From: Asticcacaulis sp. UBA2476
GTDB taxonomy: Bacteria > Pseudomonadota > Alphaproteobacteria > Caulobacterales > Caulobacteraceae
DNA length: 64,000 nt
Assembly: GCA_002342035.1 (NCBI GenBank)
Contig: DDPE01000079.1
Coordinates: 15,808 to 79,807, forward strand
Direction: 5' to 3'
The notes beneath the pieces were generated by a model. It searched no databases. It was not told the DNA's origin and saw only the letters and a list, made by a program, of their open reading frames with translations. The translations under genes and the position numbers were made by a program. Shown here piece by piece: positions 8,372-17,012 of this stretch. How positions within the stretch are numbered: position 1 is the first letter of the stretch; each line of letters starts with the position of its first letter.

Positions 8372-9694
8372 ATGACTATAAATCGCCGCGCCCTGATCGG
8401 CAGCGCCTCTGCCGCCACAGTTGTCGCCACATCCGGTATCAGCTTTGCAGGCTCGGCCGTGCTGGCCCCGACCCCGCCGATGGGCTGGAATAGCTGGAAC
8501 TCGTTCGCCACCACCATTACCGAAGCTCAGGCCGTGGAAAACGCCCACATCATGGCCGATAAGCTGCTGCCATCCGGTTACGATGTCTTTACCGTCGATA
8601 TCCAGTGGTACGAACCCAATGCCGACGGTTATAATTACCGCAAAGACGCCCCCCTGACCATGGACGGAAATGGCCGCCTTCTGCCCGCTCCTAATCGTTT
8701 CCCGTCATCAGAAAATGGCAAGGGCTTCAAACCCTTGTCTGATCAGGTTCACAAAATGGGTCTGAAATTCGGCGTCCATATTATGCGTGGCATCCCCCGT
8801 CAGGCCGTGGCGCAGAACGTCCCCATTTTAGGCACCACAGTCCGTGCGCAGGACATCGCCAACACCAATTCCACCTGCACCTGGAACGGCGACATGTACG
8901 GCGTCGATATGACCAAGCCGGGGGCGCAAGCATACTATAACTCGGTCTTTAAGCTGTTTGCCGACTGGGGCGTCGATTTCGTCAAGATGGACGATATGTC
9001 CCGCCCTTATGGCGATAACTGGCGCGAGATCGAGGCCGCCCATAAGGCCATTGCCGCCTCTGGTCGCCCGATGATTTTGAGCCTGTCGCCCGGTGAGACC
9101 GATCTCAACTGGGCACACCATGTACCGAAATATGCTCAGATGTGGCGGATTTCCGATGACTTCTGGGACGATTGGAAACTGCTGCGCGATCAGTTCCAGC
9201 GGCTGGAAAACTGGAACCCGTACCGCACGCCCGGTGCCTGGCCAGATGCCGACATGCTACCGCTGGGGCTGCTGGCGATGGGGCAGCGCAAGACCAAGTT
9301 CACACCCGATGAGCAGCAAACCCTGATGACCCTGTGGTCGATTGCGCGCTCACCGTTGATTATGGGCGGTGATCTGCGCGCGATGGATCAGGCCACACTT
9401 GACCTTTTGACCAATCCGGAAGTCATCGCCGTCAATCAGAAAAGCTCAAACAACCGCGTACTTTTTAAACACGATGGCCAGATCGGCTGGACCGCTAAAT
9501 CCGCGGGCGGGGGCACCTATCTGGCTATCTTCAACACGACCGAGGTTGAACAAAAACTCAGACTGGATGAGGCAACCGGACGCCTGAAGGTTCGTGATCT
9601 GTGGGCACGTAAGGACATAGACACACCTGACGCCCTCAAAAAGTTCATCCTTCGTCCACACGCATCCGTGCTTTACCGGCTGACGGCGGCCTGA
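8372..9694 (+). CDS. GH27 alpha-galactosidase, exported
   Basis: A 440-residue glycoside hydrolase of family 27, which removes terminal alpha-galactosyl residues from oligosaccharides or polysaccharides. The N-terminus has NRRALIGSASAATVVATSG, a twin-arginine-like export signal. The mature part begins with APTPPMGWNSWNSF, the GH27 signature. The nucleophile is expected at Asp207 in DFVKMDD and the acid/base at Asp263 in WRISDDF. A small C-terminal beta domain ends the protein. GGGAG upstream of ATG 8372 is the likely ribosome binding site. The GH35 beta-galactosidase 5 kb away suggests that galactosides are a carbon source. Exact specificity (alpha-Gal versus alpha-GalNAc) is not readable. 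Confidence 0.9.
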   Translation: MTINRRALIGSASAATVVATSGISFAGSAVLAPTPPMGWNSWNSFATTITEAQAVENAHIMADKLLPSGYDVFTVDIQWYEPNADGYNYRKDAPLTMDGNGRLLPAPNRFPSSENGKGFKPLSDQVHKMGLKFGVHIMRGIPRQAVAQNVPILGTTVRAQDIANTNSTCTWNGDMYGVDMTKPGAQAYYNSVFKLFADWGVDFVKMDDMSRPYGDNWREIEAAHKAIAASGRPMILSLSPGETDLNWAHHVPKYAQMWRISDDFWDDWKLLRDQFQRLENWNPYRTPGAWPDADMLPLGLLAMGQRKTKFTPDEQQTLMTLWSIARSPLIMGGDLRAMDQATLDLLTNPEVIAVNQKSSNNRVLFKHDGQIGWTAKSAGGGTYLAIFNTTEVEQKLRLDEATGRLKVRDLWARKDIDTPDALKKFILRPHASVLYRLTAA

Positions 9695-9728
9695 TAAGCC
9701 ATCGCTTTTACGGCAAGGTGAGTGCAGT

Positions 9729-10493
9729 ATGGGCTTGAGCCAGATCTATGACGGTGATGAGCCCGTGCGCGTCAACAAATGGCTGGCGCAATCGGGCGTG
9801 TGTTCGCGGCGTGAGGCCGATAGCCTGATCGAACGCGGTCAGATTCTGGTCGATGGTGTGCGTGTCACCGATGCGGGCCGTAAGATCGAAAAGGGTCAGA
9901 CGGTCACTATCGATGATGAAGGTAAGGACGCCCTCGATACGCGCATGACGATCCTGTATCACAAACCCATCGGCATTGTGTCCGGCACACCTGAAGCCGG
10001 TGAAATACCGGCGGTGCGTATGATCCGCCGCGCCAATGTCTTTGGCCCGACAGAGGTTTTCCCAGACCAACATTCCAGGCTGGCCCCGGTCGGGCGACTA
10101 GATAAAGATTCGCGCGGACTTCTGATCATGTCCGAAGACGGGGTTTTGGCCAAAGCGATTATCGGCCCCGAAAGTGACCTTGAGAAAGAATACCATGTCC
10201 GGGTGCGCGGGTCGTTGTTTGAGGAAAAACTGCAATGGTTGCGTCACGGGCTGACCTTGGATGGCCGCAAACTTAAGCCCGCCATCGTCACCCAGACCGG
10301 CGAACAATCCTTAAGTTTTATCCTGAAAGAAGGCCGCAATCGCCAGATCCGGCGGATGTGCGACATGGTTGAACTGCGGGTTATTGATCTTTACCGCGAC
10401 CGGATTGGGCCGCTGCATATGGGCGACCTGCCCGAAGGCCAGTGGCGGCATATGACGCCGGAGGAACGAGCCGCGCTGATCAGTCAGTCCTAA
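9729..10493 (+). CDS. RsuA/RluB/E/F-type pseudouridine synthase, RluF-like
   Basis: A 254-residue RNA-modifying enzyme that isomerises uridine in rRNA. An N-terminal S4 RNA-binding domain (VNKWLAQSGVCSRREADSLI, about residues 15-70) precedes the catalytic domain, whose aspartate lies in VGRLDKDSRGLL. The closing block KEGRNRQIRRMCDMVELRV is typical of the family. The phrases LDKDSRGL and LEKEYHVRV look most like RluF (23S rRNA U2604), but RluB or RluE cannot be excluded. It follows the GH27 gene by 34 bases. Confidence 0.87.
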   Translation: MGLSQIYDGDEPVRVNKWLAQSGVCSRREADSLIERGQILVDGVRVTDAGRKIEKGQTVTIDDEGKDALDTRMTILYHKPIGIVSGTPEAGEIPAVRMIRRANVFGPTEVFPDQHSRLAPVGRLDKDSRGLLIMSEDGVLAKAIIGPESDLEKEYHVRVRGSLFEEKLQWLRHGLTLDGRKLKPAIVTQTGEQSLSFILKEGRNRQIRRMCDMVELRVIDLYRDRIGPLHMGDLPEGQWRHMTPEERAALISQS

Positions 10494-10587
10494 CCGGATA
10501 AGCTTACCGCATTGAATATTTTCGATATCGGCGCATACTCTAACCCGGCTTAAGGGGGATCGTTTCACACCTTGAAAGGATCTGAAT

Positions 10588-11112
10588 ATGCCTGATTTTC
10601 AACCGGCGGCGCGTAAAGCCACCGTGTCATGGGTTCTGGCGGCCAGCGGAAAATCCGCCACCATCTATTGCCGCGAAAACGATGCTACCGAAGTACCCAC
10701 CACCGCCCAGCCCAACCGTCCCGGCACGATTGAGCCGCGTCAGAGCCTGAAAGCCGTGGACGGCCTGTCCTGGCAGGCGCAGGACGCCGATAAGGTCTAT
10801 GATGTCGATCCGGACAAGCTGGGGCGCGTATTCCAAAGCAATTCGTCACAACGCAGCATGTCGGAGCCGCACATCGATGCCCGTCAGGAGGTCAAGCTCG
10901 ACCTGATGAAAACGGCGGCCGATGCCATCAACACCGCCTACCTTTCCGGCAGGTTCGAGCGCCTGACCGTCATCGCCCCCGCCAAGTTGCTGGGCGAACT
11001 GCGTAAGCTGTTCAGTAAGGGCGTGCAGTTGGCTATTGAGGCCGAAATCTCCAAGGATCTGACGGCAGAAAGCAAGCCGCAATTGGCAGCGCACCTTGAG
11101 ACGCTGGTTTAA
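10588..11112 (+). CDS. Host attachment family protein
   Basis: A 174-residue protein of the host attachment family (PF10116), related to the baeRF-like release-factor fold. Recognisable parts are WVLAASGKSATIYCRE at the N-terminus and FERLTVIAPAKLLGELRKL with IEAEISKDLT at the C-terminus. No signal peptide is present, so it is probably cytosolic despite the family name. AAAGGA lies upstream of ATG 10588. It ends four bases into the convergent winged-helix regulator gene. The function is poorly known; family members are often linked to stationary phase and stress. Confidence 0.8.
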   Translation: MPDFQPAARKATVSWVLAASGKSATIYCRENDATEVPTTAQPNRPGTIEPRQSLKAVDGLSWQAQDADKVYDVDPDKLGRVFQSNSSQRSMSEPHIDARQEVKLDLMKTAADAINTAYLSGRFERLTVIAPAKLLGELRKLFSKGVQLAIEAEISKDLTAESKPQLAAHLETLV

Positions 11113-11408
11113 GTCTTATCCACAAGTCCCGATAAGACCTTGAGATAGTTCGAAAACGCCTTGCGACCCGCGGGCGTGATATGCGCGCGGGTCAGGGGCT
11201 TTCGGCCCTGAAAGCTTTTGACAATCTCAATATAGCCAGCGTCCTCAAGCTTACGCAGATGGATCGACAGATTGCCCTGAGTGGCCTCAAGCATGGCCTT
11301 AAGCTCCGTAAAATCCGCCGATTCGGCATCGGCCAGATAGGCCATGATCCCCAGACGTAAACGTCCGTGAATGGCGTCATCCAGCCGATTGACATCAAAC
11401 CCGCTCAC
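11109..11408 (-). CDS. Winged-helix transcriptional regulator
   Basis: A 99-residue DNA-binding protein with a winged-helix fold: IHGRLRLGIMAYLADAESADFTELKAML, then the recognition helix ATQGNLSIHLRKLEDAGYIEI and the wing FQGRKPLTRAHITPAG. This matches the HTH_34/MarR-like group common beside membrane proteins. The GTG start at 11408 overlaps the TGA stop of the upstream membrane gene (GTGA), showing translational coupling. A longer upstream frame exists but runs through the neighbouring gene. As the last gene of a four-gene operon it may control that operon, perhaps through the repeats at 13885-13913. Confidence 0.8.
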   Translation of the reverse strand: MSGFDVNRLDDAIHGRLRLGIMAYLADAESADFTELKAMLEATQGNLSIHLRKLEDAGYIEIVKSFQGRKPLTRAHITPAGRKAFSNYLKVLSGLVDKT

Positions 11409-12025
11409 GCCTGTGCCTTTGCCAATCGCATGAACACATAGCCTGGCACGCCCATCAGCAGGAACAGCGCCGCCGACAGGATCAGCATATAATCCGGCGT
11501 CTCGATCCGCCACATCAGCGCGAACGCGGCTGCAAACCATCCGGCGGAGACGACACCCAGCCATAGTTTGCGCCGGATGATGACCGCCACATACCAGGCC
11601 GCGCCCATAAGCGAACACAAAACGATCGGGTAGAGCATCCAGATAAACCACAGTTTGTGCATCAGAGCGGTGTAGCCGAACACGAAATTCATAAACAGAT
11701 TGGCCAGCCCTACCCCGCCAAAGGCAGAGTTAAGCGCGCGTGAAGCGACGCCTGTCTGGGTTTTATGACGGTCGCGCCACATGACGATCCCTACGGCGAC
11801 CAGAAACAGCACTGACGGCAATATGCCATTTATCAGGTGCCCGACGGTGCCCAGCCGGATAAGCCCGGCCATATCGGCCCAGTGGCACAGGCACTGTATT
11901 CCGTAAAGGATACCACCCGCCAGCAGCAGCACCCCGCCGGAGACCTGAGCCCGTGCCCCCTCGCCCACTAAAGACGTGATAAAGGCCAAATCATCACGGG
12001 CCGATTGCGGATTTAGTTCACGCAT
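11405..12025 (-). CDS. Polytopic membrane protein, paralog 1
   Basis: A 206-residue integral membrane protein with about five hydrophobic helices. It is paralogous to the next gene upstream: both share IRRKLWLGVVSAGWFA, the pattern GGxLYGxQ near residue 40, YPIVxCxxxGAAWY, and a closing GxPGYVxMR. Nucleotide similarity is also visible across the IRRKLWLG region, consistent with a tandem duplication. No known transporter or enzyme motif was recognised. It overlaps its upstream neighbour by eight bases and its downstream regulator by four, so the operon is tightly coupled. Confidence 0.75.
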   Translation of the reverse strand: MRELNPQSARDDLAFITSLVGEGARAQVSGGVLLLAGGILYGIQCLCHWADMAGLIRLGTVGHLINGILPSVLFLVAVGIVMWRDRHKTQTGVASRALNSAFGGVGLANLFMNFVFGYTALMHKLWFIWMLYPIVLCSLMGAAWYVAVIIRRKLWLGVVSAGWFAAAFALMWRIETPDYMLILSAALFLLMGVPGYVFMRLAKAQA

Positions 12026-12638
12026 CGCCCGGCTCCTTTGCGACCCGACGCATCAGCACATAGCCGGGGATCGCCATAAGCCCCCACAGGGCCAGACCCA
12101 GCACCAGCAAATAGCCCTGAATATTCGTCACCAACACCGTCAAAACCACCGTCACTGCAAACCATCCGGCGGAGACCACACCCAGCCAGAGTTTTCGCCG
12201 GATCGCGCAGGCGGCATACCAGGCTGCCCCCTGCATGGCGCAGATTACGATCGGGTACAACAGCCAGATGGTCATATTGCCTTTGCGCGCCGCCAGCACA
12301 CCAAAGGCAATGGCGATCACCAGATTAACCAGCCCCGCCGAGGTGTAGCAGGCCGTAAGCGCCCGCGTTCCCACCCCTTTTTGAGACGTCCGGCCCTGCC
12401 AACTCACAAAGGCAATGACCGCCAGAAAGGGGATGGTCGGGGCTATGGTCAGAATGAGGTGGCCCGCACCGCTGAGGGTCAGCATCCCGGCTTCTATAGC
12501 GCCGTAGGCCAGGGTTTGGGCGCCGTACAGCAAGCCCGCCCACAAAAATACCAACCCAGTCGCCGCCTGAGCGCGCGGCCCCTCATCCGCAAAGCTCGTG
12601 GCAAAAGATCGCTCAGGGTTTGTCTTAGTTCGTGGCAT
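12018..12638 (-). CDS. Polytopic membrane protein, paralog 2
   Basis: A 206-residue integral membrane protein of the same length and plan as the preceding paralog, with about five helices. The N-terminus MPRTKTNPERSFATSFADEGPRAQAATG matches the paralog's SLVGEGARAQVSGG region. Its start lies inside the 3' end of the acyltransferase gene (14-base overlap), and its end overlaps the next gene by eight bases. No functional motif was found. Equal length and retained core suggest that both copies are under selection, possibly as a heteromeric pair. Confidence 0.75.
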   Translation of the reverse strand: MPRTKTNPERSFATSFADEGPRAQAATGLVFLWAGLLYGAQTLAYGAIEAGMLTLSGAGHLILTIAPTIPFLAVIAFVSWQGRTSQKGVGTRALTACYTSAGLVNLVIAIAFGVLAARKGNMTIWLLYPIVICAMQGAAWYAACAIRRKLWLGVVSAGWFAVTVVLTVLVTNIQGYLLVLGLALWGLMAIPGYVLMRRVAKEPGDA

Positions 12639-13842
12639 GGGCAGCCGCCTGTTTCAGTTTGTGGGGCGCGCGTTTGCGGCCATTCAGTAGGGTTCCAATG
12701 ATGCTGTACCTAACCGAAAGCCGATAGCTGACTAACCCGATCACCAGAGTTCCCGCCACGACTGCGGCGAACTTAGCCACCGCCGGCCAGTTCTGATCCA
12801 TCAGCAGATACTGAAACCACAGCACCAGCGGCAGGTGGACGATATATACCCAATAGGACGAGTCTGATAAAAAGCGCCAGACCTGACTAGGCTTAGACAT
12901 GGTTTTCATCGCCAGCCCGATCAGGCCAAAACTCCAGGTCCAGATCGCCAAGCCGTAGCTTGCGGCATACATCAGGTGATCACGCCCGGCGACCTTATCG
13001 AAGCTTGCGGTCGCGTCCATGTCCCACAGGCAATAGGTGGTGAAAATCACCGCCGCCAACAGGTTCGACATCCATTGCTGCGCCAGGGTCGCCAACAGGT
13101 CTGTCCGACGATGCAGGCCCCACCCAAAAACAAACGCCACCCCAAAGCCGGTCAGGGCCATAAGATTGGGCACAAAGCCGGTATCCGGCGTCGGGATGCC
13201 AATCCAGCGCATCCAGTCGGTCATCTGCGCCGTCACTAACACCAATGGCAAGGCCAGCACGGGGACGGCGACGCCGGTTTTCACGCCCCAACCCAGAACC
13301 CTGCCCAAGCCATCACGTAAAGCCCCACTACGGTCAATCAGCACCACAATCCCCCGCAAGGCCAGCATCCCGACGTAAAGCAATAGCAGCATATACAGGA
13401 ACCACAGGTGGGTCAGCGGAAAGGTCGTCAAGGTCGGCGGTGGCGGCGCGGGTGGTGCCACACCTCCGGCCGCGGCGAACCTCATCGACGTCATAACGGC
13501 CAATGTGATGATCGCGGCAATCACCGGCAGCCAGAAGATGATCAGCGGCAAGGCAATGCGCTTGGCGCGGTTAGCCACAAAGCCTTTCACCCCATATTTA
13601 TGAAACACCAGTCGCGCAAAAAACCCGGCCAGCATGAAAAACAGGCTCATGCGGAAAATATGGATCACAAAAAACCCGATCCAGAAACCGTTATCGCGCT
13701 GTGCATCCTGCACGATCCAGAACGGCGGGTCGGTGTAGGCCATGGTGGCGTGCAGGGCCACCCCCAGCATCAATGCCCCGGCCCTGACGGCATCAAGGGC
13801 GCCGTACCGCCCCGCCTCTGCCGTTTGCGATATATCTGTCAT
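12625..13842 (-). CDS. Acyltransferase family 3 membrane protein (OpgC/MdoC-like)
   Basis: A 405-residue membrane protein of the acyltransferase-3 family. The opening YGALDAVRAGALMLGVALHATMAY carries the conserved Arg and His of the family; FFMLAGFFARLVFHKYG, LTHLWFLYMLLLLY and YWVYIVHLPLVL are further family blocks, across about ten helices. The best-known relatives succinylate or acylate glucans and other extracytoplasmic sugars (OpgC/MdoC). It leads a minus-strand operon with two paralogous membrane proteins and a winged-helix regulator. The acyl group and acceptor are unknown. Confidence 0.85.
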   Translation of the reverse strand: MTDISQTAEAGRYGALDAVRAGALMLGVALHATMAYTDPPFWIVQDAQRDNGFWIGFFVIHIFRMSLFFMLAGFFARLVFHKYGVKGFVANRAKRIALPLIIFWLPVIAAIITLAVMTSMRFAAAGGVAPPAPPPPTLTTFPLTHLWFLYMLLLLYVGMLALRGIVVLIDRSGALRDGLGRVLGWGVKTGVAVPVLALPLVLVTAQMTDWMRWIGIPTPDTGFVPNLMALTGFGVAFVFGWGLHRRTDLLATLAQQWMSNLLAAVIFTTYCLWDMDATASFDKVAGRDHLMYAASYGLAIWTWSFGLIGLAMKTMSKPSQVWRFLSDSSYWVYIVHLPLVLWFQYLLMDQNWPAVAKFAAVVAGTLVIGLVSYRLSVRYSIIGTLLNGRKRAPHKLKQAAAHATN

Positions 13843-13884
13843 GTCCCGCCTCCTCTGCGTGTGCTCAACATAACGACGATATAC

Positions 13885-13913
13885 ACAAACTTGTTTATTT
13901 TACAAACTTGTTT
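13885..13913. promoter_or_regulatory. Direct repeat upstream of the acyltransferase operon
   Basis: The 12-mer ACAAACTTGTTT occurs at 13885-13896 and again at 13902-13913, a 17-base period. Each copy is itself nearly palindromic (AAAC-two bases-GTTT). The pair lies 43-71 bases upstream of the acyltransferase start codon, where a promoter is expected. A regulator binding site is inferred; the operon's own winged-helix protein is the obvious candidate. Confidence 0.5.
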
Positions 13914-14041
13914 TTCACCTCCATAAAAACGTGATGAGATTCGCGCGCGTCTTATGATTTGGAATGAGCGACCTACAGATTACTTACACCGCGCAGCGCA
14001 CTATCCGGCCACGACACCTGAAAAAGGTAAGGAGATCGGAT

Positions 14042-14242
14042 ATGCATAACGACACTTCAGATGAAATGCCCGCCCCCACCCAGGCCGATATGCGCCGACT
14101 GAAATGGTTTGTGCTCGCTTGCGTCGTGTTAATCGTCGCGTGGCTATCGGTATCGACGGTCACCACCGCGGCACAGCCCGCACCACCCGCAGAAGCCAAG
14201 GCCACGCCTGATTCGCCAGGCCTGATTATCGAGATCGTCTGA
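14042..14242 (+). CDS. Small single-pass membrane protein
   Basis: A 66-residue protein with one membrane helix (WFVLACVVLIVAWLSVSTV, about residues 23-41) and a proline/alanine-rich tail ending GLIIEIV. The ATG at 14042 is preferred because AAGGAG lies nine bases upstream; the frame could be extended to 13964 without a binding site. No family was recognised. It is followed by another tiny membrane protein gene on the same strand. Confidence 0.5.
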   Translation: MHNDTSDEMPAPTQADMRRLKWFVLACVVLIVAWLSVSTVTTAAQPAPPAEAKATPDSPGLIIEIV

Positions 14243-14322
14243 TGCCCTCTAAACCCCATTGAGATTTTATGGCCCGCAGCGACATCATCAGGCCGTAAAT
14301 CACAACTCAAAAGGCGGTAGTC

Positions 14323-14469
14323 ATGTCACATTCCAACGCGCTCATCGCAACCCGCAGCCGCCCTGCAGCCGCGCTTTCCGTCAACGATATCGAGCAGATC
14401 GCCCGTATCTGCGCCTTGGGCGTGGCGGGTGTCATGGGGCTTGGGCTGTTTATCCTTATGGCCTTATAG
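14323..14469 (+). CDS. Very small membrane protein
   Basis: A 48-residue open frame, MSHSNALIATRSRP at the start, ending in a hydrophobic helix (ICALGVAGVMGLGLFILMAL). AAGGCGG lies upstream of ATG 14323 at proper spacing. Its last 14 bases overlap the 3' end of the GH35 gene on the other strand. No family was recognised. It may be a real small inner-membrane protein related in context to the 66-residue one before it, but evidence is limited to start site and topology. Confidence 0.4.
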   Translation: MSHSNALIATRSRPAAALSVNDIEQIARICALGVAGVMGLGLFILMAL

Positions 14470-16876
14470 TCAGGCCATATTCTGGTGTCAGGGTCACCGA
14501 AGTGACCGTTGCCACCTGCCCGTCCGTAAATTGCGGGCGCGCGCTGGCATCAAGGTAAACCTTTGAATCCTCACGCATCGGCATGACGGTCAGGATCAGA
14601 GGCTTATCGATAATCCCCGCATAGCGTTTCAGGCCGATCCGCCAGGTCAGGCCGTTATAGAACTCATCGTCAATCAGACGCGCCCCTGAAAACAGACGGG
14701 CCACATCGCCCTGATAGGCAATACCCAGCCAGGCATCGGCCACGCCGTTTAGCGCATCAGATGGCACTTTGATCGTCCAGCCTGCCGACGCGGCAAAGCT
14801 TTCCGGCTCAGGCACCACGGGCGTGTTGCGCGGCCCGTAGGTTTTAAGCGGCGGCGCTTTCTGGGCGGGCCTGAGCGGCATCAGTTCGGCCGTCAGGGCT
14901 TTCGCGGGCAGCTTGGCCTGATAGACGGTGAAAATGCCGTCCTTTTTGCCGGATTTCAGCGCCACATTGCCGGTGGGGGTCTTATCCGGCGTTGGATGAA
15001 TGCTGAAATTAAAATCCGCCTTACCCGTCTGGCGCAGTTCAAACCCGCCGCTATCATTACCAAACACATGGGCGTCACTTAACACCACATGAGCCTTGCC
15101 ACCCAGATCAACCCTGGTCAGGTGTTTCGCCTGCTCAGGCGTCAGAAGCAGGATGCGCGCGACCTTACCGTTGGCGGCGGCCTTGATCACAGACCCCGTA
15201 CCGGCTTTGGCCGTGACAATGCGCAGACCATCTTTCAGCTTACCGCCCTTGACCGTCACCTCAGACCCAAAGGCAAATTCCGGCGTGATATCGGCGCTCT
15301 GTGCAAAGATATAGAGATCGCCCTCACCGTCCGTGATTTTGGTGACCGGCTGAGCCGACGCCCACACCAGATTAATCCCTGACAGGTCAAGATTGACCGG
15401 CCACATAAAGTTGTCGCCATTTTTAACATCCACGCCCGCTGACGGCAGGGTCACCACTTTACCGGCCAGTTTGACCTCAAAACGCACGTCCTCATGCGCG
15501 ACCATATCGTACTGACGGACATAGTTGTTGACGAACACAAAGCCCGACTGCCCATTACCGCGGAACGACCAGCGCAAGGTGTTCAGATCGGCAGAACCCG
15601 TCGGCTGCAAGGCTGGCGCATAGGTATGGGTCGGGGCCACCCGATCACCAAATGCCTCAAGGAAATAGTGGATCGGCTTTAACTGGTTCAGCACCGGATG
15701 AGCCTGACCATACTGGCCCAGTGGTGCTTGGAAATCGTAGCCGAGCTTGGCCATATCGTTAAAGCCGCCGGTGGCCACGGTTTCTTCGCGGGTCGGCGAT
15801 CCGGGCGGGTTCTGACCGCCCTGGAACATATAATAGCCCATCAGATTCACACCTGAGCCGATCTTGGTCAGGGTCATTTTGGAGATATCATCAGGCTTAA
15901 TAATCGGCCGACGCCGGTACATGGTCGGTACCCCACCGCCATATTCCGCCCCGAAAAATGGCGTGATGTCGGTGTCGCGTGAGCCGTCATCCTGAGTCGA
16001 GGTCGAGCCCTGCGCCCCCAGTCCCTTTTCGTTGCGCACGCCGAACTGGAACATGTAGCTCGATTTCGGCGGCAGAATGGTAGCCGACGCCGACCACGGT
16101 TCATCGACATAGGAGCCGAACACCGGAATGACCTCACCGCGCGGGAAGACCGCATTGTCCCAACCCGTCACCGAATAGAGCGGCACATCCAGCCCAACCT
16201 TCAACGCAATCTCTTTCAGCTTTGAGATATGGTCGCGCCCTTGAAGATAACCATTGCGGTTATATTCGTTCTCTAGTTGCACGCCGATGACCGGCCCGCC
16301 ATCCTTCCACAGCAGGCCCTTGGACTGTTCCGCCACCTTGCCGTAAAACGCTTCGACATAGGACAAGTAGGTCGGATCGTTAGACCGCGTTGGCACGGAA
16401 TCAACCACCCAGTCGGGGATGCCGCCAAAGCGCACCTCGGCATGGACCCACGGGCCGGGGCGTAGGTACGCATATAGTCCATGCTTGTGGCACAGTTCAA
16501 TAAAGGCGCGCAGATCGAGATCGCCCTGCCAATCGGACTGACCGGCCTGTTCCTCATGGTGCTGCCAGATGACGTAGGTGGCGATGACATTGACGCCCGC
16601 CACCTTCATTTTCAGGAGTTGCTCCTCCCAATAGGCGCGCGGAAAACGGCTGTAGTGGAACTCACCCATCACCGGCACGACCGGCTTACCGCCGATCATC
16701 AGGTAGTGGTTATTGACGGAAATGACGGTGCCATCCGGCGCGCGACCGGCGCCCATCTTCAACGTGCCTTCAACCGGTGTCGGGGGTGGTGCGCTGGCAT
16801 CCAGTGTCAGGGTTTCGGCGCTTGCGCCCCCCGCCAAAGCCCAAACCACTGCACTGATCGCTACGGATGCCTTCAT
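14456..16876 (-). CDS. GH35 beta-galactosidase, secreted
   Basis: An 806-residue enzyme of glycoside hydrolase family 35, which releases beta-linked galactose. A signal peptide (MKASVAISAVVWALAGGASA) is cut near residue 20. The catalytic barrel contains GEFHYSRFPRAYWEEQLLKMK, YVIWQHHEE, LRPGPWVHAE, and the acid/base Glu204 in GVQLENEY. The nucleophile is probably the Glu of FFGAEYGGG near residue 311. The C-terminal half is beta-rich, as in family members with added jelly-roll domains. It lies downstream of the TonB receptor 1 gene on the same strand but behind a terminator at 16957-16988, so it may be expressed separately. Confidence 0.92.
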   Translation of the reverse strand: MKASVAISAVVWALAGGASAETLTLDASAPPPTPVEGTLKMGAGRAPDGTVISVNNHYLMIGGKPVVPVMGEFHYSRFPRAYWEEQLLKMKVAGVNVIATYVIWQHHEEQAGQSDWQGDLDLRAFIELCHKHGLYAYLRPGPWVHAEVRFGGIPDWVVDSVPTRSNDPTYLSYVEAFYGKVAEQSKGLLWKDGGPVIGVQLENEYNRNGYLQGRDHISKLKEIALKVGLDVPLYSVTGWDNAVFPRGEVIPVFGSYVDEPWSASATILPPKSSYMFQFGVRNEKGLGAQGSTSTQDDGSRDTDITPFFGAEYGGGVPTMYRRRPIIKPDDISKMTLTKIGSGVNLMGYYMFQGGQNPPGSPTREETVATGGFNDMAKLGYDFQAPLGQYGQAHPVLNQLKPIHYFLEAFGDRVAPTHTYAPALQPTGSADLNTLRWSFRGNGQSGFVFVNNYVRQYDMVAHEDVRFEVKLAGKVVTLPSAGVDVKNGDNFMWPVNLDLSGINLVWASAQPVTKITDGEGDLYIFAQSADITPEFAFGSEVTVKGGKLKDGLRIVTAKAGTGSVIKAAANGKVARILLLTPEQAKHLTRVDLGGKAHVVLSDAHVFGNDSGGFELRQTGKADFNFSIHPTPDKTPTGNVALKSGKKDGIFTVYQAKLPAKALTAELMPLRPAQKAPPLKTYGPRNTPVVPEPESFAASAGWTIKVPSDALNGVADAWLGIAYQGDVARLFSGARLIDDEFYNGLTWRIGLKRYAGIIDKPLILTVMPMREDSKVYLDASARPQFTDGQVATVTSVTLTPEYGLTIRP

Positions 16877-16956
16877 GTCCCTGCTCCTGTTTTGTTTTCA
16901 CCTTTATGGGCCGGATCAGAGAGCAGATGCAATCATTTATAGTCACAACCGGACAC

Positions 16957-16988
16957 AAAAAAGCGCGGACCTTTCAGCCCGCGCTTTT
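16957..16988 (-). terminator. Rho-independent terminator after TonB receptor 1
   Basis: A ten-base stem, AAAAGCGCGG paired with CCGCGCTTTT around a ten-base loop. On the minus strand it is followed by a run of T, and it lies 24 bases past the receptor stop codon. Confidence 0.8.
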
Positions 16989-17012
16989 CGACGTCTTGCC
17001 GTTTAAGGCGTT

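Noticed and set aside
10588..11112. Prophage remnant suggested by the host-attachment and DUF1398 (phage envelope-like) labels
   Set aside because: These are misleading family names; no integrase, capsid, tail or lysis gene is present.
11409..11651. Longer start for the winged-helix regulator
   Set aside because: The extension lies wholly inside the upstream membrane protein gene; the GTG at 11408 overlapping its stop codon is a better start.
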